From assembly GCF_003932735.1 (NCBI RefSeq), contig NZ_CP033611.1:710156-774155 (forward strand): 64,000 bases of DNA, read 5' to 3'. Positions 36,882 through 46,138 of this stretch are shown piece after piece. Below the pieces are notes generated by a model, which worked only from the letters and a program-made list of their open reading frames with translations, searched no databases and had not been told where the DNA came from. A program made the position numbers and the translations under genes. Source of the DNA: Rickettsiales endosymbiont of Stachyamoeba lipophora (GTDB lineage: Bacteria; Pseudomonadota; Alphaproteobacteria; Rickettsiales; 33-17). Each line of letters begins with the position of its first letter. Positions within the stretch are counted from its first letter, which is position 1.

Positions 36882-38756
36882 TCAAAATGGTGGTTGAGAG
36901 AATGACTTTCTTCTTTGTGACTCTGCAGCAGCATGGGTTCCTTGCGCACTATTTTGTATTAAAGACTCTAATTCTTGAGAATTTAATTTACTTACAAAAT
37001 CACCGATATTAGTAGTTCCTTTTGACATGTAGTGCACTATAAAATTTTCTAAAGTATCTATCACTGATTGGCTATTTTGTTGATTCTGTATATTAGTATT
37101 AACAAAGTCAGTTAAAGCTTTTAGTTTAGTAAGTTTTTGTATTTCTTCAGTTTGAATATTGCTAGGATTAATTCGATCTTTCATCTCTTGATAGGTTATT
37201 TTTAGCTTGGTTGTAAGATTAGCAATTGAGCTAAAAGGAGAAACTTGCTGAGGAATTAGAGCTTTGATCGCTTCAGTTGACATGCCTCTAATAAAATCAC
37301 TTAGTTTTCTAGCACCCATAGCATGATATTGATCTACAGCCTTTTTTACTATACCAGCTTTTAAGGCTAACATGCTAACAGAGTTATGTTGCGTGCTACT
37401 TAAAAATTCTCCCAATATTTTTAGCTGGGTTAATTTTTCAATGTCCTCTAAAGATAGTTGGCTTAATTCTTTTTGTTTATTCTTTTTAAGTCTCTCTTCT
37501 AACTTATAAAACTTATCTATAAGTTGTTCAAGATCCTTATATGGCATAGCATCCTTCCTTCTTCCGCCTTTTTCGGTAAAATGAGAAGTAAAATCATTTA
37601 TAAGCTCTTTTAGAAATTGCTTCCAATGGAATGGCACATAGTTATGAGTGCAACGTAATTTTAATTCTTCTTTTTTATGCTCATAAGTACCGTTTTTATA
37701 AATTATAGTGTGTTCGGGAGCGGTTACAAAATCTAATGTTTCTTGAGTTTTTGGGTCAAGTGCTGGGCTAATGGTTACTTCACTTAAAGGAATGAGCCTG
37801 ATTGCTCCACAATCATCATTAGGCAAAATTAAATTGATAATTTCTTGATCACTCATTTCCCCTAAATAAAGTCCTAAAGTGCTGACTTCTTGTATTGCTA
37901 CTCGCCTAGCTGCTAAGAATTTACCAAGGCTACCCATGGTCCCTATTGTTCTTAACTCAAAAGCTTTAATTCCTGCCATTTTTTCAGGTTTGAAGCCGGT
38001 TTCTTCTCTAAGCTCCCTTAAGCTATTTTCAAGATAATTTAGATCTATTTCATTTAACCAGGCTAAATTCTCATCATTATATTTATTATCTAGATGCGCC
38101 TTTAAGTTTTGGATAACTAGTTGGCGATATTTGATGATATTTTCAACAGTCCACATAAATTTGATGTCATAATATCCTAAATCGGTTAAAGCTTTTTCTC
38201 CAGCGATTAAAAAGTCTTTAAGATCAAATGCCCCCTCTTTAGAAGAATTCGCAAAAAAAGCACCTTGAATATCAGCCTCTATTTTATTACCGCTAATATT
38301 AGGTCCTATTGGATTTCTAAATCCAGCTGAAGTGTAATCAACATCCCCTTTTCTTCTTACATTCTCCCCGGTTATTGCTACAAAATCTTGCTGCTCTATC
38401 GACCAATATATCGCCTGTACGGCTCCTGCGGAATCATGTTTGCTATAAGGATATAAGAATGCTTTGTTGCCTTTTGGGGCCTCTCCTTTAAATCCCAATA
38501 ATTTATGTAATTGCTGTATTTTTTGTTCTGTTTCCTCATCAGGCACTCGATCGGTTTGAAGGCTATCACCCGCCCAATGTGGAGGCAGGGCTCTACTTAA
38601 TTCGATTATTAGCTCATGCACCTCTTGTTTTCGTTTAGCATCTGGAACCAAATTTACATGAGAAATTAACTGGGCTAATATAGCAGCATGAGAGGATACT
38701 TTTTCTGATATAGATTGTGGTTGTACGGTTTGGTCGCTTATTGCAATACTTGGCAT
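36882..38756 (-). CDS. large protein with a Nudix-box-like motif (putative effector)
   Basis: 624 residues from the ATG at 38756, chosen because AGGAG lies 10 bases upstream; an in-frame TTG at 38789 lacks such a site. The middle contains RELREETGF, matching the REUXEEXGU core of the Nudix box, with the preceding glycine/glutamate spacing degenerate. Before it is a segment AYWSIEQQDFVAITGENVRR compatible with a Nudix beta grasp, and after it KFLAARRVAI. The C-terminal 250 residues are helical and charged. It could be a nucleoside-diphosphate-linked hydrolase used inside or outside the cell, or a divergent relative without activity. Size and lineage suggest a secreted protein, but this is inference. 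Confidence 0.6.
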   Translation of the reverse strand: MPSIAISDQTVQPQSISEKVSSHAAILAQLISHVNLVPDAKRKQEVHELIIELSRALPPHWAGDSLQTDRVPDEETEQKIQQLHKLLGFKGEAPKGNKAFLYPYSKHDSAGAVQAIYWSIEQQDFVAITGENVRRKGDVDYTSAGFRNPIGPNISGNKIEADIQGAFFANSSKEGAFDLKDFLIAGEKALTDLGYYDIKFMWTVENIIKYRQLVIQNLKAHLDNKYNDENLAWLNEIDLNYLENSLRELREETGFKPEKMAGIKAFELRTIGTMGSLGKFLAARRVAIQEVSTLGLYLGEMSDQEIINLILPNDDCGAIRLIPLSEVTISPALDPKTQETLDFVTAPEHTIIYKNGTYEHKKEELKLRCTHNYVPFHWKQFLKELINDFTSHFTEKGGRRKDAMPYKDLEQLIDKFYKLEERLKKNKQKELSQLSLEDIEKLTQLKILGEFLSSTQHNSVSMLALKAGIVKKAVDQYHAMGARKLSDFIRGMSTEAIKALIPQQVSPFSSIANLTTKLKITYQEMKDRINPSNIQTEEIQKLTKLKALTDFVNTNIQNQQNSQSVIDTLENFIVHYMSKGTTNIGDFVSKLNSQELESLIQNSAQGTHAAAESQRRKSFSQPPF

Positions 38757-38871
38757 AGATGTTCTACTCCTTTGTTGTTTGAACAGCAAAACTAGTTTAA
38801 TCTTGCCTAAAAGTAAAATAAATTTTTAATTGAATTATTGCTTATATTATTTAAACTATTAGATTATAATT

Positions 38872-39711
38872 ATGGGTAAATTAAAACCTTCTCTTGCTAG
38901 TATTATTGCTCTAACCCGCCTTAACAATCCGGCAGGATTTTTATTGCTTATGTACCCCTGCCTGTGGGGACTCGCACTAAATAAATCTTCTTCAATATAT
39001 GTTTATCTATGCTTCATTGTTGGAGCTATTTTAATGCGCTCAGCCGGCTGTATTATAAATGATATTTTAGATCGAGGTTTCGATAAAAAGGTGGAGCGTA
39101 CTAAAACCCGACCCCTTGCTTGTGGTCAAGTTTCGGTTATATCCGCGGCTGCTGTTGCGGTTGCTTGTTGTGTTGTCTCACTCACCATGTCACTTTTTAT
39201 ACTACCTGATAATACGATCTTACTTTGTATATTATGGAGCATTTTTGCCGGTATTTATCCATTATTTAAGCGATTTACTTACTTTCCGCAATATATGTTA
39301 GGAGTTACTTTTAATGGTGTAATAATTGCAGCTAGCACTAATGGTGAAATTTCAATTCAGGCTATAATTCTTTATATAGCAACTATATTTTGGATTTGTG
39401 GCTATGATTCAATTTATGCTATAAGCGATTATCAGGATGATATGAAGGCTGGTGTTAAGTCTCCTGTAATATTATTTAAAGATAAAACTATTTATTTCAT
39501 CTGCTTTAATTACATTATATTTATAACGTTATTAGGTTCGATCTACTTTGTTAATAGCGCTCGCTATATTTCTAACTTATCCTTTATTTTAATCATTATT
39601 CATTTAATTACCCAAATCTATCTGGTTAAATACTGGAAAAATTATCAAAAAATCTTTAAAAGCAATATTGGTTTAGGGTTAATTAACTTTATAGGCTTGT
39701 ATTTTGCTTAA
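38872..39711 (+). CDS. ubiA: 4-hydroxybenzoate polyprenyltransferase
   Basis: The membrane prenyltransferase of ubiquinone synthesis. The 279 residues with about 8-9 helices carry both aspartate-rich motifs: NDILDRGFDKKVERTKTRPL (NDxxD...D with RTxxRPL) and YAISDYQDDMKAGVKS. It is slightly shorter than E. coli UbiA (290). Divergent from the Nudix-like gene. Ubiquinone is the substrate of the alternative oxidase found elsewhere in the window. Confidence 0.95.
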   Translation: MGKLKPSLASIIALTRLNNPAGFLLLMYPCLWGLALNKSSSIYVYLCFIVGAILMRSAGCIINDILDRGFDKKVERTKTRPLACGQVSVISAAAVAVACCVVSLTMSLFILPDNTILLCILWSIFAGIYPLFKRFTYFPQYMLGVTFNGVIIAASTNGEISIQAIILYIATIFWICGYDSIYAISDYQDDMKAGVKSPVILFKDKTIYFICFNYIIFITLLGSIYFVNSARYISNLSFILIIIHLITQIYLVKYWKNYQKIFKSNIGLGLINFIGLYFA

Positions 39712-39804
39712 AATATTAAAATTTTTGCAAACTTTTCATTTACATTGCTGCATGTTTCTCTAATATTCTAATTAATACATATTAAATTAAGGTACGTTAC
39801 CCGG

Positions 39805-40488
39805 ATGAGGCTTAGATTTCTGCCATTAATGATAACTTTTTCTGCGATAACTTTATGTTTAAGAGTGGCAGAAGTAGCAGTTGATTCTAAGATGTCTCTT
39901 AGTGAATTTGGCTTAAGCATTAGTTTTGCAGAAGCAAGCGAAAGTGAGACAAAACAGCAAGAAAATAAGCAAGATGAAAAACCAAAAACTTCAGTTGCCC
40001 ATAATGAAGCAAATCAAAAATGCCGCAACTCAATCCAGCTCACCGGTAGTGAGCTTTGTACTCCTGGACAAATAGACTTGCTAAAACAATTATCTAGCCG
40101 CCGTGAAGAAATTGAAAAAAAGGCTAAAGAACTTATTGACCAAGAGAACATACTTAAAATAACTGAAGGGAAGATTACTAATAAACTTTCAGAGATAACC
40201 GCTATGAGAGATGAGGTCTTAAGGCTTCTTAAGTCCCTTGAGCAGAAAGAAAATGATAAGATAGATAGCCTAGTTAAAATCTATTCTAATATGAAGCCTA
40301 AAGATGCTGCTAGGATTTTTGAGGAATTAGATATGGATATTTTAATTCCGGTCATTAATAAAATGAAAGAAGCCAAATCAGCACTTATCATTGCCCAAAT
40401 GAACCCTAATAAAGCTAAAGATCTTACTATTAGTATTGCTTCAATTAAAGTTAAACCAGATTTTTGCAATTGTAAGCTTGATAAGTAA
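39805..40488 (+). CDS. MotE-like flagellar/MgtE_N-domain protein
   Basis: 227 residues: an N-terminal hydrophobic segment (signal or anchor, about 1-30), a Gln/Glu/Lys-rich linker, a coiled coil (about 90-150) and a C-terminal MotE-type domain (about 152-215; LVKIYSNMKPKDAARIFEEL, DMDILIPVINKMKEAKSALI, IAQMNPNKAKDLT). In Sinorhizobium MotE is a periplasmic chaperone for the motility protein MotC. No other flagellar gene lies nearby. Either flagellar genes are elsewhere in the genome or the domain serves another envelope function. Confidence 0.8.
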   Translation: MRLRFLPLMITFSAITLCLRVAEVAVDSKMSLSEFGLSISFAEASESETKQQENKQDEKPKTSVAHNEANQKCRNSIQLTGSELCTPGQIDLLKQLSSRREEIEKKAKELIDQENILKITEGKITNKLSEITAMRDEVLRLLKSLEQKENDKIDSLVKIYSNMKPKDAARIFEELDMDILIPVINKMKEAKSALIIAQMNPNKAKDLTISIASIKVKPDFCNCKLDK

Positions 40489-40865
40489 CATTATTTACTA
40501 TCTAGGTGTTGTGAAGGTTTATAGTAGAATCCTAGAAGAGATCCTATTAAATCAAGTAAGACACAAGACAAAGAAAAATTTATCAGATCTGGATAAACTT
40601 CCGTAGATTTTTTGTTGTTTAACTCCAAACCGCCTTCTCGCCTTTCTCTTTCACCCTCTTTTCATGCTTTGTTTTTAGAAATATTCACACAACAAGGTAG
40701 CAAAGTTTTCTATTATAACGCCTATACTAATTTGTTGCAATATCAATAACATAAACACCTTTCAATTGCATACTTAACATTAATCATACAAATTTTATTA
40801 ACACTTTCTTAAATAATATGTTGCATTATAATTTTACGCATGTTACATTAAATATAACTTAAAAA
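40489..40865. other. 377-base intergenic region
   Basis: It holds a pyrimidine-rich run near 40625-40670 and a TATAAT hexamer at 40827-40832, 34 bases upstream of the next ATG, which may be the -10 element of that gene. No convincing -35 element, RNA gene or ORF is visible. Confidence 0.4.
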
Positions 40866-42260
40866 ATGGTTAACATAATGAATATTAGTGAAATAGAAGA
40901 ATTTCAGCAAGATTTAGATAATGCTGTTAAAGACTATTTAGAGAAAAATTCCACCCATTATGCTAAATATGCAGTTTATGGCGGTATTGGAGCACTTGGA
41001 GCTGCAGCTGGTGCTACGGCCCTGGCTACTGGGGCTGGGGTAATAATACCTCTTACCAGCTTGTGGGGCAATGTTATTGGTGCATCAGCGATATATACTG
41101 GGGCTGGGGCTCCTGCCGCAATTATAAGCTATGGTTCAGGCATTTTTGGTTTCTTATATCCTACAGTTACTCCTGGTGTAGTTCTTCTTGCTAATACTCC
41201 AGGATTTGCTGCCGCTAGTTTTATTGGTGCAACCACAGCAACCACACTAGCTGCAGGTTCAATTGAAGTTAGTGAAGCTACTGTTAAAAACACAACAAGC
41301 CTAAGTCCTAAAGGATTTTTTAACAAAATAAAAAAAGGAATCCGTAATCGTACTATTGGTAAATCAAGAAGTGATAAAATTCGTGATGAACTCAAAAACC
41401 ATCATGTAGTTACATTGTTTGATACTGATAATAAAGAAAGATTGGTTTTTATTCCTAAAGAACAGTTTAAAGGTGAACTTAATTTTGAAAATATTAACAA
41501 TTATTTAGGAAAAAATGAAGCTTTATATATGAAAGATACAGATCTTCCAGTTGCCGCTAAATCATTATGTATTCCTAAAGGCTTATTCAAAGTTATAAGT
41601 AATAAGTTTAAAAAAGATACTGAAAAACATAGTGACTTATTTAATGAAATTAGAAAGGTTACAAGATCGTACAACTGCATGTTATCTACTCAAAAAAATA
41701 GCTTATCACTGTTTAATTCAGAGGCTATTTATGAAAAAGTTGGTGAAGTGTTGAGCAATTTTACTGCCGTCTTAATCAAAGGCTGTGACGGTAAAGAAAG
41801 TCTAGTATTTATAAATAAAAGTGATTTTTCTGCTCAAACAACCGCTGAAGATATAGAATCTTATATTAGTAAACCTATATCTGTAACTATGCAAGAGAGT
41901 ATGGCTGGCGAAGATTTTATTAGGGTAAGTTTAGAAGAAAAAGAGAAATTCTTTCCAATCCCATTGGAGAATGAGCAAAGAACAACTGTATATTTACCTG
42001 ATAGCTTATTCGGAGCTTTAGATACTAAACTTGAAGGGAATGTTAAAGATCTTGATGAGCTATTTACTAGCATAGCCATCGATTTAAGAGAACATACTAA
42101 AAATCTTATTAAAGAAACTCCTGCAACTAATTTAGAAACAACAGAGCTTGATGACTGGGTTAATGTAGAACTTAAAGACTCTACCTTCTTAGAAAGAACT
42201 CAGGCTAGAAGAACCGGATTTCTTTCTAGGAATAGCCATAACTTTAATTATGCCAGATGA
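40866..42260 (+). CDS. membrane protein with glycine/alanine-rich N-terminus and two-copy internal repeat
   Basis: 464 residues, family not recognised. Residues 35-135 form a long Gly/Ala-rich hydrophobic region (at least three membrane-competent stretches). The cytosolic or secreted part contains two related modules: about 171-268 (VVTLFDTDNKERLVFIPKEQ ... SLCIPKGLFKVI ... DLFNEIRKVTR) and about 290-409 (FTAVLIKGCDGKESLVFINK ... TVYLPDSLFGAL ... ELFTSIAIDLR). The tail is polar and basic. An in-frame ATG at codon 5 is an alternative start. It may be an inclusion-membrane or effector-like protein; this is inference. Confidence 0.6.
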   Translation: MVNIMNISEIEEFQQDLDNAVKDYLEKNSTHYAKYAVYGGIGALGAAAGATALATGAGVIIPLTSLWGNVIGASAIYTGAGAPAAIISYGSGIFGFLYPTVTPGVVLLANTPGFAAASFIGATTATTLAAGSIEVSEATVKNTTSLSPKGFFNKIKKGIRNRTIGKSRSDKIRDELKNHHVVTLFDTDNKERLVFIPKEQFKGELNFENINNYLGKNEALYMKDTDLPVAAKSLCIPKGLFKVISNKFKKDTEKHSDLFNEIRKVTRSYNCMLSTQKNSLSLFNSEAIYEKVGEVLSNFTAVLIKGCDGKESLVFINKSDFSAQTTAEDIESYISKPISVTMQESMAGEDFIRVSLEEKEKFFPIPLENEQRTTVYLPDSLFGALDTKLEGNVKDLDELFTSIAIDLREHTKNLIKETPATNLETTELDDWVNVELKDSTFLERTQARRTGFLSRNSHNFNYAR

Positions 42261-42263
42261 ATT

Positions 42264-42295
42264 AAAAAAAGCCCTAGAAATCTAGGGCTTTTTTT
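42264..42295. terminator. strong bidirectional terminator between the 464-residue gene and glmS
   Basis: AAAAAAAGCCCTAGA pairs with TCTAGGGCTTTTTTT over a two-base loop. It serves the plus-strand gene ending at 42260 and the minus-strand glmS, whose stop codon (42294-42296) overlaps the T/A tract. Confidence 0.93.
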
Positions 42296-44114
42296 ATTCA
42301 ACCGTCACTGATTTAGCTAGGTTCCTTGGTTGGTCAATATCTCGATTTAACGATTTGGCGGTATAATACGCTAATAATTGTCCTACAATACCATAAATAA
42401 ATGGATATGAGATCTCATCAAACTGTGGAATTTCAACTGAAGCTTTAAGTTTTCCCTCAAATAGATTAATAGCTTCTATATCACCAATTAAGATAACTTG
42501 CCCATTTCTAGCTATTACCTCTTGGATGCTTGCATTAGTTTTTTGATAATCTGCGAGATGCGAACTATTATATACAATAATTGGCAAAGAATCGTCTATT
42601 AAGGCTATTGAGCCGTGTTTAAGCTCTCCTGCAGGAATTGCTTCTGCATGAATATAAGATAGTTCTTTTAGCTTTAAAGCGCTCTCAAGAGCTATAGGAT
42701 AAAGGATTCCTCTCGCTATATAAAGCAAAGAGCTTGAATTACAAAATAGCTTTACTACCTGCTCAATCTTATTGTTAATACTTAAAATTTTCTCAAAGTT
42801 ACTGGTTAGGTTATTTATTAAGTGCAAATATTCCTTAATTTGAATATTTTTATGTTTTGCAATAAGTAGGCATAAAGCAAGTAACGTTATAACCTGATTA
42901 GTAAAGGCTTTAGTAGAAGCTACTCCTATTTCTGGCCCTGCATAAATCGGCAGCACTACATCTGCAATATGGGCTATTGAGCTTTCAACTACATTTACAA
43001 TTGCCATGATAAATTGGTTGTTTTCTTTAGCATATTCTAAGGCTGCTAAGGTATCTTTGGTCTCACCTGATTGAGAAATAAAAATAGCGATATTATTTTC
43101 CTTAAAAGCTATCTTTCTATAACGATATTCCGAGGCAATTTCTACAATTACATTTACTTTAGCAATTTTTTCAAACCAATATCTAGCTACATTTGCTGCA
43201 TAGTAGGAAGTGCCGCAGGCTACAATAGTTATATAATCCAGATTATTAACTAAAACTTTCGGGGCTTGAGGAAGATTAATATTGGTATGGCTAAAATCAA
43301 AATAGTTACTGATACAAACTTTTGAGGTTTCATTTTGCTCAAAAATTTCTTTAAGCATAAAAGTTTCAAAACCATTTTTTTCCACTTGATGGGCGTTGAT
43401 TAACAATGGGGTGGTTTTAACTATTTGCTTGGTAAGTTTTTGATTAAAAATATTGATCTCTGTTTCACTAATTTCAATTATGCTTCCATCTTCTGGGTAA
43501 ATCACCCGATCTACCTTACCAGCTAAAGCATAAACATCTGAGCTAACAAAATTAGAACTGCTTCCCTGCCCTATAATCAATGGTGCACCATTTTTAACTG
43601 CATAAATTTTAGGAGCTCCTAGTTTAATTATCCCTAAAGAATAAGCACCTTCTAAGCGCTTAAGTAATTGTGAAATTGCTTCTAAAAAGTTATCCGTTTT
43701 CTTACTTAACTCATAAAGTAAAAAAGGTACCACTTCACTATCAGTTTCAGATTTAAAGATATATCCCTTAGCTTGCAGCTCTCTTTTTAATTCATAATAA
43801 TTTTCTATTATCCCATTATGCACTACTGCAATATTTTCATGGGCATGAGGATGGGCATTAACTTCTGTTGGTTCTCCATGTGTTGCCCATCTAGTATGAG
43901 CAATTCCTACTTTAGCAAAAATAGGCGATTCTTTTATTTTTTGGCTCAAATTGTTAATTTTGCCTTCTGCTTTCTTAATTAGCAGTTCATTATTTTTAAT
44001 AATACCAATTCCAGCTGAATCGTATCCTCTGTATTCAAGTTTTTTAAGACCTAAGATTAGCTCTTCTGATAAATTTATTTCTTTATCAACAATTACCCCA
44101 AAAATTCCACACAT
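42294..44114 (-). CDS. glmS: glutamine-fructose-6-phosphate aminotransferase (isomerizing)
   Basis: Makes glucosamine 6-phosphate, the first step to UDP-GlcNAc for peptidoglycan and lipopolysaccharide. The 606 residues begin MCGIFGVIV, with catalytic Cys2 of the class II glutaminase, followed by TRWATHGEPTEVNAHPH, and two SIS sugar-isomerase domains (CGTSYYAANVARYWFEKIA, SQSGETKDT, GPEIGVASTKAFTNQ). It ends NLAKSVTVE as usual. rsmI lies 5 bases upstream on the same strand. Confidence 0.97.
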   Translation of the reverse strand: MCGIFGVIVDKEINLSEELILGLKKLEYRGYDSAGIGIIKNNELLIKKAEGKINNLSQKIKESPIFAKVGIAHTRWATHGEPTEVNAHPHAHENIAVVHNGIIENYYELKRELQAKGYIFKSETDSEVVPFLLYELSKKTDNFLEAISQLLKRLEGAYSLGIIKLGAPKIYAVKNGAPLIIGQGSSSNFVSSDVYALAGKVDRVIYPEDGSIIEISETEINIFNQKLTKQIVKTTPLLINAHQVEKNGFETFMLKEIFEQNETSKVCISNYFDFSHTNINLPQAPKVLVNNLDYITIVACGTSYYAANVARYWFEKIAKVNVIVEIASEYRYRKIAFKENNIAIFISQSGETKDTLAALEYAKENNQFIMAIVNVVESSIAHIADVVLPIYAGPEIGVASTKAFTNQVITLLALCLLIAKHKNIQIKEYLHLINNLTSNFEKILSINNKIEQVVKLFCNSSSLLYIARGILYPIALESALKLKELSYIHAEAIPAGELKHGSIALIDDSLPIIVYNSSHLADYQKTNASIQEVIARNGQVILIGDIEAINLFEGKLKASVEIPQFDEISYPFIYGIVGQLLAYYTAKSLNRDIDQPRNLAKSVTVE

Positions 44115-44119
44115 TATTT

Positions 44120-44968
44120 TTATTTTCCCACAACTTCCATTATTAATTTATATGCCTGATTTCTTGAAATATTATGAAAACTTTTAAGATATTCAACTAT
44201 CTCTTTAGTTGTGTAATATTTTGTAGCTAGATCTGTAATCTTGCCCCTAATTTCCTCACTATCACTTTCAGTCTCCAGCTCACTGGAATTTATTATTAAA
44301 ACTATTTCACCCCTTATTTTATCTGGATTTGCTGCTAATTTTTCAAGCACCTCCCCTGTACTCCCTGAAATGACTTCTTCAAATAGCTTGGTTATTTCTC
44401 TTACCACTGATACTTGCACCACTTCATTAAGCTCTTTAAGAATGGTTAAAGATGTTTTTAATCTTTTAGCGGTTTCAAATGCTATAAAAGTGCTTCTCAC
44501 TCTTATTATTTCTTTAAAAGTATTTTCCAATTGTCCCTTGGTTTTAGGTAGAAACCCTATAAAAGTAAACTTATCACTTGGTGCTGCTGAAAGAGTTAAG
44601 GCCGTAATAAGAGAACAACTTCCTGGAAGGCTAGTTATCGCAACTCCTTTTTCTCTTAAAAATTTTACCAATTTATATCCCGGATCTGCAATTAATGGGG
44701 TTCCTGCATCACTTACTAATACTATTTTTTTATCTTCTAAAATTTCTTTATAAATTTTTTCACGATTATATTCAGTAGAATGATCATTATAAACTTTCAG
44801 ATTTTTTTTAATATTATAATGAGCAAGTAGCTTCCCCGTTACTCTAGTATCTTCGCAGTAAATTACATCACAAGCCTCTAGTGTTTCCAAGGCTCGTAGC
44901 GTTATATCTTTTAAATTTCCTATAGGTGTAGCAATAATATACAAGCCACTTATTAATTCTTTAGCCAC
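44120..44968 (-). CDS. rsmI: 16S rRNA (cytidine1402-2'-O)-methyltransferase
   Basis: A SAM-dependent enzyme modifying 16S rRNA C1402. The 282 residues show the tetrapyrrole-methylase fold: LYIATPIGNLKDITLRALET, IYCEDTRVTGKLL, VSDAGTPLIADPGYKLV and LPGSCSLITAL. Its start codon overlaps the ppsR stop by one base, and glmS follows 5 bases later, giving a ppsR-rsmI-glmS operon running away from the origin. Confidence 0.95.
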   Translation of the reverse strand: MAKELISGLYIIATPIGNLKDITLRALETLEACDVIYCEDTRVTGKLLAHYNIKKNLKVYNDHSTEYNREKIYKEILEDKKIVLVSDAGTPLIADPGYKLVKFLREKGVAITSLPGSCSLITALTLSAAPSDKFTFIGFLPKTKGQLENTFKEIIRVRSTFIAFETAKRLKTSLTILKELNEVVQVSVVREITKLFEEVISGSTGEVLEKLAANPDKIRGEIVLIINSSELETESDSEEIRGKITDLATKYYTTKEIVEYLKSFHNISRNQAYKLIMEVVGK

Positions 44969-45786
44969 TAAATTTCCTTATTTTCATATAATTGAATAAT
45001 TTTTGATGCTATTTCTTCAACGGATCTTTGAGTTACATCAATTATCGGCCAATCGTTTTGTTGAAAAAACTTTTTAGCTTTCATTACTTCTTCTCTTACT
45101 TCTTCTATATCTGTGTACGAATTTTGGTTTTTATCCTTTAAGGTTAAAAGCCTGTTTTTTCTTACATCTATCAATCTTTCAGGTAACACTGTTAGTCCTA
45201 CTATAAATGGATTTTTTAATAATTTTAAATGTTCTAAAATAGGCGAGTCTATTGTATAGGGAACATTCGCAGCTTTAAAACCTCTGTTAGCTAAATATAC
45301 CGACGTAGGAGATTTAGAGCTTCTTGAGACTCCTACAATTATTATATCCGCTTTGTCTAGATTCTTATAATTTTGCCCATCATCATGATTTAAAGTAAAT
45401 TTAATCGCTTCTATTTTTTGGTAATAATCTTCATCAAGTTCAAGCTTTCTATGGCTTAAAGAGGTATGGTCTATATCTAAAAATTTAGCTAAATTGAATA
45501 TAACATGTGTAAGCGCAGCTATATATTCCACACCTATCTTATCACATTCTGTTTTAAGATAGTTTCTAACCTCGTCATCAATAATTGTATACATTACTAT
45601 ACCGGGTCTTTTGCTAATATTTTCTATTATTTGATCTATTTGACGGATGTTTCTTATAAACGAATAGCCTGTTATCTTAAATTTTACTCCTGAAAACCTG
45701 TCTGTAACTGATTTAGACATTACTCTTAAAGTATTTCCGGTTGAATCCGAAATTAGATAAAGATTTACTTTTTTTAGTGCTTCCAT
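44968..45786 (-). CDS. ppsR: pyruvate,phosphate dikinase / PEP synthase regulatory protein (DUF299)
   Basis: A bifunctional ADP-dependent kinase and pyrophosphorylase that switches PPDK or PEP synthase. The 272 residues begin with VNLYLISDSTGNTLRVMSKS, contain the P-loop-like IIVGVSRSSKSPTSVYLANR and PFIVGLTVLPERLIDVRKNR. It is the first gene to the left of the putative origin. From knowledge of Rickettsiales the partner is probably PPDK; no ppdK is in this window. Confidence 0.93.
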   Translation of the reverse strand: MEALKKVNLYLISDSTGNTLRVMSKSVTDRFSGVKFKITGYSFIRNIRQIDQIIENISKRPGIVMYTIIDDEVRNYLKTECDKIGVEYIAALTHVIFNLAKFLDIDHTSLSHRKLELDEDYYQKIEAIKFTLNHDDGQNYKNLDKADIIIVGVSRSSKSPTSVYLANRGFKAANVPYTIDSPILEHLKLLKNPFIVGLTVLPERLIDVRKNRLLTLKDKNQNSYTDIEEVREEVMKAKKFFQQNDWPIIDVTQRSVEEIASKIIQLYENKEI

Positions 45787-46138
45787 AACTGTTTAAATCT
45801 CTGTGTTTAACTATATGTATAATTCTGTGGATAACTTTGTGGATAACTTTTCCCTAATTTTTATCTACAGAATTTAGCAATATTTCAGTTGTTTATCCAC
45901 ATGTAGACAACTTTATCCATATTATCTTAATTATGAGGATAATTATGTTTTTAGAAAAGTTATTATATTTTTTCACATATTGTGAGTGTACTTAAAAATT
46001 TATTGTTTACAAATTTTATCCACCGTTTTATCCACAATTTTAAGTATAATTTTTTTTGTGGAAGAATTTGTGGAAAAACCTGTGAATATTTAAGAATCCA
46101 CTTATACTGCTGTTAATAATAATCAACAACTCTATTAA
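45787..46138. other. putative chromosomal replication origin (oriC)
   Basis: A 352-base intergenic region between ppsR and hemE. Exact DnaA boxes (TTATCCACA or complement) occur at 45826-45834, 45838-45846, 45893-45901 and 46028-46036. One-mismatch boxes occur at 45861-45869, 45913-45921 and 46016-46024. AT-rich stretches between them could be the unwinding element. Gene orientation flips here, away from the region on both sides. The origin beside hemE is established for Caulobacter and reported for Rickettsiales. No dnaA gene is adjacent. Confidence 0.85.

Noticed and set aside
44241-44753. Plus-strand open frame of 170 codons
   Set aside because: Antisense to rsmI, which has all its family motifs; the opposite frame has no recognisable domain.
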